Below, in pieces: positions 1 to 7,317 of a stretch of 23,016 bases of DNA. The number at the start of each line of letters is the position of its first letter. Position 1 is the first letter of the stretch. The notes below the pieces were generated by a model. The model did no database searches and had not been told where the DNA came from. It was given only the letters and a program-made list of their open reading frames with translations. The position numbers were made by a program, and so were the translations under genes. Source of the DNA: Winogradskyella sp. (GTDB lineage Bacteria > Bacteroidota > Bacteroidia > Flavobacteriales > Flavobacteriaceae); the NCBI GenBank assembly GCA_030149115.1, contig JASBSE010000166.1, forward strand, positions 1 to 23,016, written 5' to 3'.

Positions 1-32
1 TACACAAAACCGATAAGCGCAACCAAAATTCT

Positions 33-1061
33 CTAAAATTTATACCCAAACTTAAAGCCTAAGGTAAAATTAAGGTGATTTTCGCTATTTAATCCTTCAA
101 CATTACGTCTTCTAAAATCATGATGCCCACGGTCATCTATAAGCGTGTCTGTTTCTGGGTTATAGTTTCTATTATGGTTTTTAATATCAAATAGACGCAC
201 TCCAAAACCAGAGTATAAATCAATAAAGAGTTTTTTGCCAATAGGATAGTTTAACCCGTATTTTATATTAATTATATTTACTGATTTGCGTACTACTAAT
301 GTTTCGTCAATAGTAAATGTAATCTCATCGAGTTCTCTAGTATAACTGATGTCTTCATTAAATTGATAGCGGATAAAACGAGTCTCTAAGCCAATATATT
401 CATTTACTCTTGGGTTACTAGATATACTCAGCAGGTTATAATATTTTAGTTCGTACCTAAAGGCTCTTCCTTTGTCTTCAACAAGTCTTAGTTTGGGATT
501 TCTACCACTTCCAAGTCTTTCGGTAAATACAGTACCGTATTCTGCACTTACGCTTAGCTTATCGGTAATAAAATACTCTGCGCCTAAAGTAAGCATAGGT
601 TGCGAAAAAATATCCATAGCTTTTAATGGTGAGGTATATACAAAAATGTCATTCCTTTTAAAGTGAATAGGTTTGCTGTTTAGATTAAAAAAGGTATTCT
701 GTGTACTATCAATGTCAAATTGTAAATGTCTCTTGTAAGAAAAACGTTTAGGATTGGTAAGGTCAACCAAAAAACCTATATAATAAGGTGACATTAAGTT
801 TAAAAAATAGATACCAGAGGTTCTTTTTCTAAAGGCAAATTCTGTTGAAATGCTATCGTTAGAAAGCTCAAACTTTAGTGAATCTTTTGAGCGCAACGGA
901 AAAATGGTAACATGATCTTCTTTTACTAAAAACTCGTCACTATCAAATTTTACTTTAGTGTTTTTTGGTGCATGTATGTAGACTTTGTCTTTTTTACCAT
1001 TAAGTATGGTAGCACATGAACAGAGAAAGCAAAAGCACACCAGTAAAAGTAGTTTGCGCAT
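33..1061 (-). CDS. Outer-membrane lipoprotein with predicted beta-barrel C-terminal part
   Basis: A 342-residue exported protein of unknown function. The N-terminus is a short lipoprotein signal: two charged residues, a Leu/Cys/Phe-rich core, then L-C-S-C with the likely lipidated cysteine at residue 16, followed by ATILNG, a start often seen in small Bacteroidota lipoproteins. Residues about 20-150 look like a soluble domain. From about 155 to the end there are alternating amphipathic strands (ITDKLSVSAEYG, YIGLETRFIRYQF, LNFTLGFKFGYKF), and the protein ends in Phe, as outer-membrane barrels do. I infer a surface lipoprotein or small barrel; no catalytic motif is visible. It is transcribed away from the secreted-protein gene at 1241. 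Its 3' neighbour lies outside the window. Certainty is good that it is real and exported, low on its role. Confidence 0.8.
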   Translation of the reverse strand: MRKLLLLVCFCFLCSCATILNGKKDKVYIHAPKNTKVKFDSDEFLVKEDHVTIFPLRSKDSLKFELSNDSISTEFAFRKRTSGIYFLNLMSPYYIGFLVDLTNPKRFSYKRHLQFDIDSTQNTFFNLNSKPIHFKRNDIFVYTSPLKAMDIFSQPMLTLGAEYFITDKLSVSAEYGTVFTERLGSGRNPKLRLVEDKGRAFRYELKYYNLLSISSNPRVNEYIGLETRFIRYQFNEDISYTRELDEITFTIDETLVVRKSVNIINIKYGLNYPIGKKLFIDLYSGFGVRLFDIKNHNRNYNPETDTLIDDRGHHDFRRRNVEGLNSENHLNFTLGFKFGYKF

Positions 1062-1093
1062 AAATTGGTTTAATTTAAGATGACAAAAGTGTA

Positions 1094-1164
1094 AAAAGGT
1101 TGCGTGAAAAGGTTGTGAAAAATTCCTTTTGCCAAGGTTAAATTAGCTCCCATGCAAAAGGTTG
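1094..1164. repeat. Three direct copies of AAAAGGTTG in a divergent intergenic region
   Basis: The 9-mer AAAAGGTTG occurs at 1094-1102, 1107-1115 and 1156-1164, between the divergent genes at 1061 and 1241. The first two copies are 13 bases apart. They could be binding sites for a shared regulator, but in AT-rich DNA this may be chance. Confidence 0.3.
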
Positions 1165-1202
1165 ATTTAAATTTATTTTAGTCATAATATGTAGAATATT
1201 AA

Positions 1203-1210
1203 TATATTTG
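1203..1210 (+). promoter_or_regulatory. Candidate Bacteroidota -7 promoter element
   Basis: TATATTTG matches TAnnTTTG, the -7 consensus of the Bacteroidota primary sigma factor. It lies about 30 bases before the ATG at 1241, a normal leader length. No convincing TTG -33 element is found at the usual spacing, so support is partial. Confidence 0.4.
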
Positions 1211-1240
1211 GCTTAACCCTAATCTTAAATCTACCTACAA

Positions 1241-1693
1241 ATGACAAGAATACTTCATCTTTTTGCAATTATCTTAACTTTAAATTTATCCTTTTCTCAA
1301 ACTTCTGAAACTAACGGAACTACTTTAGAAGAGTACAACTATATGATAAGAGGCTACGAAATGCAGTTGTCTTCTGGTTTAGACATGAAAAGAGGTTATA
1401 AAGTTGATAACATCGATAATATTACCAGAAGTGATTATTCATTTAGTTTTAACGCTTTGGTAAGAGCTAAGGAGAATAAATTAGCTGGTATTTTAATAAT
1501 AGCCAAGTCGGAAGTTTCTGGAAGAGTCTATTATTTAGGTATGCCAATAAACAACGCTCAATTGCAAAAATCATTTGAAAATGATATAAAAAATTGGGAT
1601 GAGAGAATGACTACAGCTTTTGCACAAGCACTAGGAGAATTGTATTCTAAGCAAGCAATCTTAGACTATAAGGAAGAGAACAAAACCGAATAA
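1241..1693 (+). CDS. Small secreted protein of unknown function
   Basis: A 150-residue protein with a clear Sec signal peptide (MTRILHLFAIILTLNLSFSQ; cleavage probably after SFS or FSQ, residues 18-20). The mature part is about 130 residues, mixed alpha/beta and charged, with no cysteine pair or metal motif. The last third (SFENDIKNWDERMTTAFAQALGELYSKQ) is probably helical. It is probably periplasmic. A candidate promoter lies at 1203. I do not recognise the family. The signal peptide, the in-frame ATG and the absence of a competing open frame make it a credible gene. Confidence 0.7.
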   Translation: MTRILHLFAIILTLNLSFSQTSETNGTTLEEYNYMIRGYEMQLSSGLDMKRGYKVDNIDNITRSDYSFSFNALVRAKENKLAGILIIAKSEVSGRVYYLGMPINNAQLQKSFENDIKNWDERMTTAFAQALGELYSKQAILDYKEENKTE

Positions 1694-1736
1694 AGATTTT
1701 TACTACAAATCTTTTCTTCAACCATTTAAGTAAACT

Positions 1737-1798
1737 TTAAGGCTTTAATAGCGTTATCTCTAGTCCATTCCCTTGGTATAGATACGATAAAGCCTTAA
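1737..1798. repeat. 11-bp inverted repeat between the secreted-protein gene and mscS
   Basis: TTAAGGCTTTA (1737-1747) is the exact reverse complement of TAAAGCCTTAA (1788-1798), with a 40-base spacer. Some further pairing is possible inside (CGT/ACG, TCT/AGA). There is no T-tract, so a simple rho-independent terminator is unlikely. It may be a palindromic intergenic repeat or an mRNA 3'-end structure. Confidence 0.35.
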
Positions 1799-1892
1799 CT
1801 TAGCTTACTTTCGTTATGTATGCCATTCAATTTTAGTATAGCAATATCTTGCTTTTACAATGGCATTTACCATATAATACCAAAATACGTTT

Positions 1893-2795
1893 ATGAAGAA
1901 CACCAAATTCATCTTTAGTATCGTTTTAATCCTTATCATTTTTGCTATAAAACCTATTGCCAACTGGGCATCGAACCAATGGAATATTGATTTATCGCTT
2001 GTGGTAGAACAGCGCAGAAATTTTATCATTGTGGCTATAGCGTGGTTTCTCATTATTCTATTGAGGCGTATAAAACGCCAAGTATTAAAACAATACGACA
2101 TAAGTAAAGAAGACAACTTAAAATCCAGAAAAGTCTATACGCAATTCAATATTCTTGAAAAAGTGATAGTCTTTGTCATTATACTTACTACAATTGGACT
2201 GATATTGCTGTCTTTTGAAAGTATTAGAGAGATAGGTGTTGGTATTTTTGCGTCAGCTGGTGTGGCAGGTATCATTTTAGGTTTGTCAGCTCAAAAAGTG
2301 TTTGGTGCGTTGATGGCAGGTATTCAGATTGCCATAACACAACCATTTAGAATTGATGATGCTGTAGTCGTGGAAGGAGAATGGGGTTGGATTGAAGAAA
2401 TTAACCTTACGTATGTGGTTGTAAGACTTTGGGACAAAAGACGTTTGGTATTGCCATCTACATATTTTTTAGAAAAACCTTTCCAAAACTGGACACGGTC
2501 TAGTGCAGATATCATTGGAAGTGTATTTCTGTACACGGATTACAATGTGCCTTTTGATGCTTTAAGGGCAGAGTTGAAACGTATTTTAAATACTACCGAT
2601 TTATGGGATAAAAACGTACAAGTGCTTCAGGTGACAGATTCTAAAGAATTCACTGTGGAAACACGGATTTTAGTAAGTGCTAAAAACTCACCTACAGCTT
2701 GGGATCTTAGAGTATACGTTAGGGAAAAGATGATTGATTTCATCAGGGAAAATTATCCTGATAGTTTACCACGTACGCGTGTGACATTAACATAA
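1893..2795 (+). CDS. MscS-family mechanosensitive ion channel
   Basis: A 300-residue small-conductance mechanosensitive channel protein, which would open under membrane tension to release osmolytes on hypo-osmotic shock. Visible parts are hydrophobic helices at about 6-22, 43-58 and 88-107, then the hallmark Gly/Ala-rich pore helix at about 113-148, containing SAGVAGIILGLSAQ. Next come a beta domain (about 150-200, with FRIDDAVVVEG and LVLPSTYFLEKPFQNW) and a C-terminal alpha/beta domain. Length and order fit a compact MscS of the inner membrane. The start is the first ATG giving a membrane-spanning N-terminus. It converges on lolD with only about 23 bases between stops and no clear terminator. 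Family assignment is strong; the conductance class is not determinable. Confidence 0.92.
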   Translation: MKNTKFIFSIVLILIIFAIKPIANWASNQWNIDLSLVVEQRRNFIIVAIAWFLIILLRRIKRQVLKQYDISKEDNLKSRKVYTQFNILEKVIVFVIILTTIGLILLSFESIREIGVGIFASAGVAGIILGLSAQKVFGALMAGIQIAITQPFRIDDAVVVEGEWGWIEEINLTYVVVRLWDKRRLVLPSTYFLEKPFQNWTRSSADIIGSVFLYTDYNVPFDALRAELKRILNTTDLWDKNVQVLQVTDSKEFTVETRILVSAKNSPTAWDLRVYVREKMIDFIRENYPDSLPRTRVTLT

Positions 2796-2818
2796 CCTAA
2801 AACAGAAGACAAAAAGGC

Positions 2819-3478
2819 TTAAATAATCTTACCGTCAACCATTGTTAACTTTCTATCAGCCATGTTGGCTAGTTCTTGGTTATGGGTAACGATGACAAAC
2901 GTTTGATTAAACTCATCCCTCAGCTTAAAAAAGAGCTGATGTAGTTGCTCTGCAGATTCGCTGTCTAAATTACCAGAAGGTTCATCAGCAAAAATGATAT
3001 TCGGTTGATTAATCAAAGCTCTAGCTACAGCAACTCGCTGTTGCTCACCACCAGACATGCTATTTGGCTTGTGGTGTATTCTATCTTTTAAACCTAAATA
3101 ATCTAGCAATTCTATAGCACGTTTTTCGGCTTCAACTTTTGGTGTATTATTTATAAATGCAGGAATACAAACATTTTCTAAAGCTGTAAACTCTGGTAAT
3201 AATTGATGAAACTGAAAGATAAAACCGATGTGCTTATTTCTAAATTTTGCCAAGGCTTTATCATTGAGTTCTGTGATAGATTGCCCGTTGATTTCTAGAG
3301 TGGTATCACTTTTAAAATCGGGTTTATCAAGTGTGCCTAAAATTTGAAGCAACGTGGTTTTACCAGCTCCTGAAGCACCAACTATAGAGATAATTTCACT
3401 TTCAGCAATGTTAATATCTACACCTTTTAAAACGTGTAAATCTTTATACGATTTTTGAATGTTAGTAGCTTTTATCAT
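2819..3478 (-). CDS. lolD: LolD-type ABC transporter ATP-binding protein
   Basis: A 219-residue ATPase of the LolD/MacB group, which powers lipoprotein release from the inner membrane (LolCDE) or related export. Visible motifs are Walker A GASGAGKT (34-41), Q-loop Gln89 in FQFH, the ABC signature MSGGEQQ (141-147), Walker B IIFADEP (161-167) followed by the D-loop SGNLD, and switch His199 in VTHN. Length equals the family norm. The LolC/E-like permease partner is not adjacent, which is common in Bacteroidota where lolD is often solitary. The stop lies 23 bases from the convergent mscS stop. LolD is the most likely call, but a MacB-like efflux ATPase cannot be excluded from sequence alone. Confidence 0.88.
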   Translation of the reverse strand: MIKATNIQKSYKDLHVLKGVDINIAESEIISIVGASGAGKTTLLQILGTLDKPDFKSDTTLEINGQSITELNDKALAKFRNKHIGFIFQFHQLLPEFTALENVCIPAFINNTPKVEAEKRAIELLDYLGLKDRIHHKPNSMSGGEQQRVAVARALINQPNIIFADEPSGNLDSESAEQLHQLFFKLRDEFNQTFVIVTHNQELANMADRKLTMVDGKII

Positions 3479-3614
3479 ACAATAGCGAAAATACTATTTT
3501 TTAGTTTATTAGACGCTTTGTTTGCTGGACTTTTAAGTTATTAGATTTTAATAATATTTGGATAAAAACAGAGCTATCAATTTTGTGTTGAGAGACTAAA
3601 GAATTTACCAAAAA

Positions 3615-6134
3615 TTAGGAGTTGATACCAAATCTTCTTTTGCGACTTGAAAGAAAGTTATTGGCTTGTCCACTTTGTGGTTTATCGTTCTTTTTAAAAA
3701 TAGATTTAATACCATTAAAGTCTAAGAAATATTGAAGTCTTACAGAAATAGTATGTTGTATTGGCTGATCAAAAAGTGTATCTAGACTTTCAGAATAGCT
3801 ATCTTGGGACATGGTATCAAAATTAAACAACTGATTTCTGTATAAAGCTGTTAAGAAACTGCCAGGAGCAAACTGCCATGAGTAGCTTAGGTCTATATTC
3901 CATGTACTAAAATTAATGTTTGGGGATTCATCAACGTTATCTACAGTATAACCTTGTTCTGTTGTAAGACGACCATTATCTAGTAAGGTAAAGAGCTCAT
4001 CATCGTAATTTACAGTGTCCCAATAATGTCTAAATGTTAGTGCAAGCGAATTAAAAGGATTAAATGTATAGTTTGCAGAAATGGTATTGGTTACACGCTT
4101 ACGATTACGCTCTCCAAAAATAGGCTGATCATCTTGGTAAGTAGCATAACCACGAGATCCGTTAGACATGTTTAAGTTAAAGCTATAAACCATAAGAAGC
4201 TTGTCGTTAGCCCTTACTCTTGGGCTTAAGGATAAGTTGTAGCCAAACAAATCTCTACCATCTTCAAAAATTTTATAAGCGTTAGCATTAACATCAAAAG
4301 CAAAAACTTTATTATAGTTAGAAGAATAATAACCACCTGTACTTGCTATACTTTCATAAATAAAATAGCGTCCATCTCGAGATTCAAAATAGTCGTACTG
4401 TTTACCAGGTTCCATATCTACCCAAAATCCATAATTGTTCAAAGTTTTGGTTTGGGCGTTATACTCTGCGCCAAAATTGGTGCCTGTAAAAGTGCCAGGA
4501 TTAGCAAGGTTTCTGTAATTGATGTAAGCGTTTGCACTGTATCTGTTCAGGTTTCCTTTAGGTTCAAAAATCTGATACCATATATCAGCACCAAAATTGT
4601 TAAAGTTGTTTCTAAAGTTGAGTCCTAAATCATTGATTTCGTACTTGGTGTCGGCAAAACTATGGTCAAAACTATATCTTAAATTTCCGTGTGATTTGGC
4701 AATATAGAAAAAGGTACTGTAGCCTGTTTGTGTATTGTCAAACTGAGGATTTACATTACTCATTTTTGCTTCTCCTCTTATACGATAAGTGTTGCGTTTG
4801 TTTTGTAGGTTTGTAACTAATGCTGTAGCATTAGCGTCTCTAAACTCACCCTCGCGCATTACGTTAGTATTTATAAGACTTACCGAAGAATTACCATTAA
4901 ACTGTTGGTCTACGACCAAAATGTTGTAATTGGTAAAAGGCTCTACAACCTCACGACGTTTTTCGTTTGTATCTGTATTGGTTACAGTGGCATATGTCTT
5001 TTCGGTAATAGCATTAAAAATACCAACACCTAGCCCTTTTTTGGTTCTACCCGAAACTTTTAAAGCGTTTAAAACTTTAACTTCTTCAGGTATATTTGCT
5101 TCTTCATTATCTGCTAACTGTAATTCACCACTTGGTTTACCACCTACACGTCTGGAAAAGAATAAATCTCCTTTGGAAAACAAATCTACACCTTCAGTAA
5201 AAAACTGACGCTGTTCTGAAAATGTTTGCTCAAAAGGACCAAGGTTTAAAACCACTCTGTCAAAACCTGCCTGACTAAAATCTGGAACCAAAGTAGCATC
5301 TAGCGTAAAGTTATCAGTAATTCCATATTTAACATCCATTCCAAAGGTTAAATCAGTATCTGTTTCTCCATCATAACTATTCAAAATTCCAGTTGAAAAA
5401 GGGTAGAGGTTTAGTCTTACAGGCGGCTTTAGATTTTTTAAACCAATAAGTTCACCATGATATAAGCCAATGTTTCCTTGAGTAGGGTCAAATGCATTCC
5501 AGGTATATTGTGATCGATCTCTTCTAAAATGTCTGTGAAACTGAAGTCCCCAAGTTGGTTCTTCCTGATCTGGAAAACGAAGCGTTCTATATGGTATTTC
5601 TATTTCAACTATCCAACCATCATCTACAATTTGTACAGCACTTTGCCAGACTGCATTCCAGCTAAAGTCTTCGCCAATACTAGGGTTTGCAATAGCATCT
5701 GCTTGCTGACCAGAGCTAAATACAAAAAATTCAGTATCGTTTTGTGCGTCATTATTAGGATTTAAAACAACTGCAAAGAAATCATTCTGACCAAAATTGT
5801 CTCGGGAAGTAAGCTGTTTCATGATTTTTGAAGGCTCGTCGTGCAGATAGGCAGCAACATAGATAGCGTCATCATCATAGCTCATTTTTACTTCTGTACG
5901 TTGCTCTTTTGGCAGTGTATTGCCAATATCTGGTCTAAACTGGATAAAATCTGTGGCTACATCTGCATTTTCCCAAATAGCATCATCTAAGACACCATCA
6001 ATTTTTGGTTTGTTAGAAGCTCTGGCAATGTTAAGTATTTTTTTATCCTTAGTAAGAACTGTGTTTTCTTCTTGTGAATGTATCATACTACAGAAAAAAA
6101 GGATAAACAGAATGGAAAGAGAACGATGGTTCAT
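3615..6134 (-). CDS. DUF5916 outer-membrane protein with CBM9-like N-terminal domain
   Basis: A large exported protein. I place the start at 6134 (MNHRSLSILF...), where an excellent signal peptide begins; an in-frame ATG at 6167 would add 11 residues with no signal character. After cleavage near residue 20 comes a CBM9-like domain: KIDGVLDDAIWENA, then YDDDAIYVAAYLHD, typical of the family-9 carbohydrate-binding fold joined to DUF5916. The remaining roughly 600 residues are rich in aromatic alternating strands (for example LSLSPRVRANDKLLMVYSFN), as in a long outer-membrane barrel. The substrate is unknown; proteins of this type are widespread in Flavobacteriia and are sometimes linked to polysaccharide handling. 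It stands alone, 136 bases from lolD on the same strand, so independent transcription is likely. Confidence 0.88.
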   Translation of the reverse strand: MNHRSLSILFILFFCSMIHSQEENTVLTKDKKILNIARASNKPKIDGVLDDAIWENADVATDFIQFRPDIGNTLPKEQRTEVKMSYDDDAIYVAAYLHDEPSKIMKQLTSRDNFGQNDFFAVVLNPNNDAQNDTEFFVFSSGQQADAIANPSIGEDFSWNAVWQSAVQIVDDGWIVEIEIPYRTLRFPDQEEPTWGLQFHRHFRRDRSQYTWNAFDPTQGNIGLYHGELIGLKNLKPPVRLNLYPFSTGILNSYDGETDTDLTFGMDVKYGITDNFTLDATLVPDFSQAGFDRVVLNLGPFEQTFSEQRQFFTEGVDLFSKGDLFFSRRVGGKPSGELQLADNEEANIPEEVKVLNALKVSGRTKKGLGVGIFNAITEKTYATVTNTDTNEKRREVVEPFTNYNILVVDQQFNGNSSVSLINTNVMREGEFRDANATALVTNLQNKRNTYRIRGEAKMSNVNPQFDNTQTGYSTFFYIAKSHGNLRYSFDHSFADTKYEINDLGLNFRNNFNNFGADIWYQIFEPKGNLNRYSANAYINYRNLANPGTFTGTNFGAEYNAQTKTLNNYGFWVDMEPGKQYDYFESRDGRYFIYESIASTGGYYSSNYNKVFAFDVNANAYKIFEDGRDLFGYNLSLSPRVRANDKLLMVYSFNLNMSNGSRGYATYQDDQPIFGERNRKRVTNTISANYTFNPFNSLALTFRHYWDTVNYDDELFTLLDNGRLTTEQGYTVDNVDESPNINFSTWNIDLSYSWQFAPGSFLTALYRNQLFNFDTMSQDSYSESLDTLFDQPIQHTISVRLQYFLDFNGIKSIFKKNDKPQSGQANNFLSSRKRRFGINS

Positions 6135-6247
6135 GATGATTGATTGATGAATTCTTCGGTTTGTCAATAAAGACTAACACTTTTTATGAGTGTTACACTT
6201 TTAGCTTTTTAATTTTATTATTAAACCTCTATTAAGTTATTTTTTTA

Positions 6248-6255
6248 CAAAACTA
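6248..6255 (-). promoter_or_regulatory. Weak candidate -7 element for the DUF5916 gene
   Basis: On the minus strand the sequence reads TAGTTTTG, matching TAnnTTTG, and lies about 115 bases before the preferred start at 6134. No good -33 TTG is found at the expected spacing, so this is only a candidate. Confidence 0.25.
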
Positions 6256-6396
6256 GGTTGTGACAGCATTGTAGCTTCTTAACTAAAAGTTAAAATACCA
6301 TGGTATTGTTAACAGAATTAACGAAATGTAGTCAAATCATTAAATTTTGGAATACTTATTGCTTAATATTTAGTAGTTTAATAATTAAATATCTAC

Positions 6397-6666
6397 ATGA
6401 ACACTTATAAAAAATTAGGACTTAGTATACTTTTTGATGCACTTGGTTATGTATCTTTTGTTTTTCCTCCTTTTGATGTTGTTTGGGCACCTTTATCTGC
6501 CTATTTAATGACAAAGATGTATAGAGGAAGAAAGGGAAAAGTGGCAGCGGTTATTTCGTTTGCGGAAGAAGCGTTGCCGTTTATGGATGTTGTACCTACA
6601 TTCTCGTTAATGTGGTTGTACACCTTTGTTTTTAATAAAGAAAAAGCAAGTGTTGTAAAAGCATAA
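6397..6666 (+). CDS. Small membrane protein of unknown function
   Basis: An 89-residue protein with two hydrophobic segments, about residues 8-37 (LSILFDALGYVSFVFPPFDVVWAPLSAYL, with a Pro-Pro break) and about 65-80 (PTFSLMWLYTFVFN). Between them is a basic loop (KMYRGRKGKV). This gives a plausible two-helix inner-membrane protein with the basic loop in the cytoplasm. I do not recognise a named family. The gene stands between the divergent DUF5916 gene and the convergent lipoprotein gene, and a strong terminator follows directly after its stop codon, which supports it as a real transcript unit. Confidence 0.7.
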   Translation: MNTYKKLGLSILFDALGYVSFVFPPFDVVWAPLSAYLMTKMYRGRKGKVAAVISFAEEALPFMDVVPTFSLMWLYTFVFNKEKASVVKA

Positions 6667-6699
6667 AAAAAGGCTGAATTATTAATTCAGCCTTTTTTT
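6665..6699. terminator. Strong bidirectional rho-independent terminator
   Basis: AGGCTGAATT (6671-6680) pairs with AATTCAGCCT (6684-6693) around a 3-base loop. The stem is extended by an A-run at 6665-6670 and a T-run at 6693-6699. It begins inside the stop of the 6397 gene and lies before the stop of the convergent lipoprotein gene, so it can serve both strands. Confidence 0.9.
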
Positions 6700-6723
6700 G
6701 TCTGTATTACAAAATAAAAAAGT

Positions 6724-7284
6724 TTACTGCACAGAAATAGCGTAGGTTACTTCTACGTCAGTGCTTCCTCCAGCACCAGCAGCAGTTCCGTCATTTGGTT
6801 TTGTTGGTTCGTGTTTTAAAACCACAGTAATACTACCTGTACTTGAAACACCTGTAGCTAAAGTAGTTTCTATACCTAATGGGTTGTTATTTATATCAAC
6901 ATCTGTTTTTGTAATTGTTAAACCAGCTGTGTTGGTATAGAAGAATTCATGCTCATCACCTTCTTCTTCAACTTCTAATGTAATATCGTCAGCAGGATTT
7001 TCTGTAGCATTTAATAATTGAATTGTACCAGTGTAAGTAGCATTTGCTGTAAATGGTCCAGAAATATTGTAAGTTCCATCAGCACCGCCTTCACCATCTA
7101 AATCAGTAAATGTTAGCGTTACTACATCACCAGCATCTGCATTGTTAGTTAATTGGTAAATAACCGTAGTAATTAATTCTTCTTCATGGTCGTGATCATG
7201 GCCATCATCATCACTAGAACAGCTTGTGAAAGCTAAACTAGACATAAAGAATACAGCTAATAATTTGATTGTATTTGATTTCAT
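6724..7284 (-). CDS. Asp/His-rich surface lipoprotein paired with a TonB receptor
   Basis: An exported lipoprotein. I choose the start at 7284 (MKSNTIKLLAVFF), where the signal begins; an upstream ATG at 7308 would add eight polar residues. The lipobox is LAFTSC. It is followed at once by SSDDDGHDHDHEEE, an acidic stretch that fits the Bacteroidota lipoprotein export signal for the cell surface and could itself bind divalent metal. The mature domain is Thr/Val-rich and probably all-beta (VVTLTFTDLDGEGG, VEEEGDEHEFFY, TGSITVVLKHEP). It resembles small proteins I recall being annotated only as 'type 1 periplasmic binding fold' in Flavobacteriia, but I cannot confirm this. It sits about 33 bases behind the TonB receptor and probably acts with it. 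Substrate unproven; metal is an inference. Confidence 0.8.
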   Translation of the reverse strand: MKSNTIKLLAVFFMSSLAFTSCSSDDDGHDHDHEEELITTVIYQLTNNADAGDVVTLTFTDLDGEGGADGTYNISGPFTANATYTGTIQLLNATENPADDITLEVEEEGDEHEFFYTNTAGLTITKTDVDINNNPLGIETTLATGVSSTGSITVVLKHEPTKPNDGTAAGAGGSTDVEVTYAISVQ

Positions 7285-7317
7285 ATTTTTTAATTTAAAG
7301 TTTGACATTTTTTATTT

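Noticed and set aside
1814..2116. 100-codon frame on the minus strand
   Set aside because: Overlaps the start of the well-supported MscS gene in antisense; no signal or domain.
4930..5208. Open frame of 92 codons on the plus strand
   Set aside because: Lies wholly antisense to the DUF5916 gene, has no family features, and is explained by the coding frame of the opposite strand.
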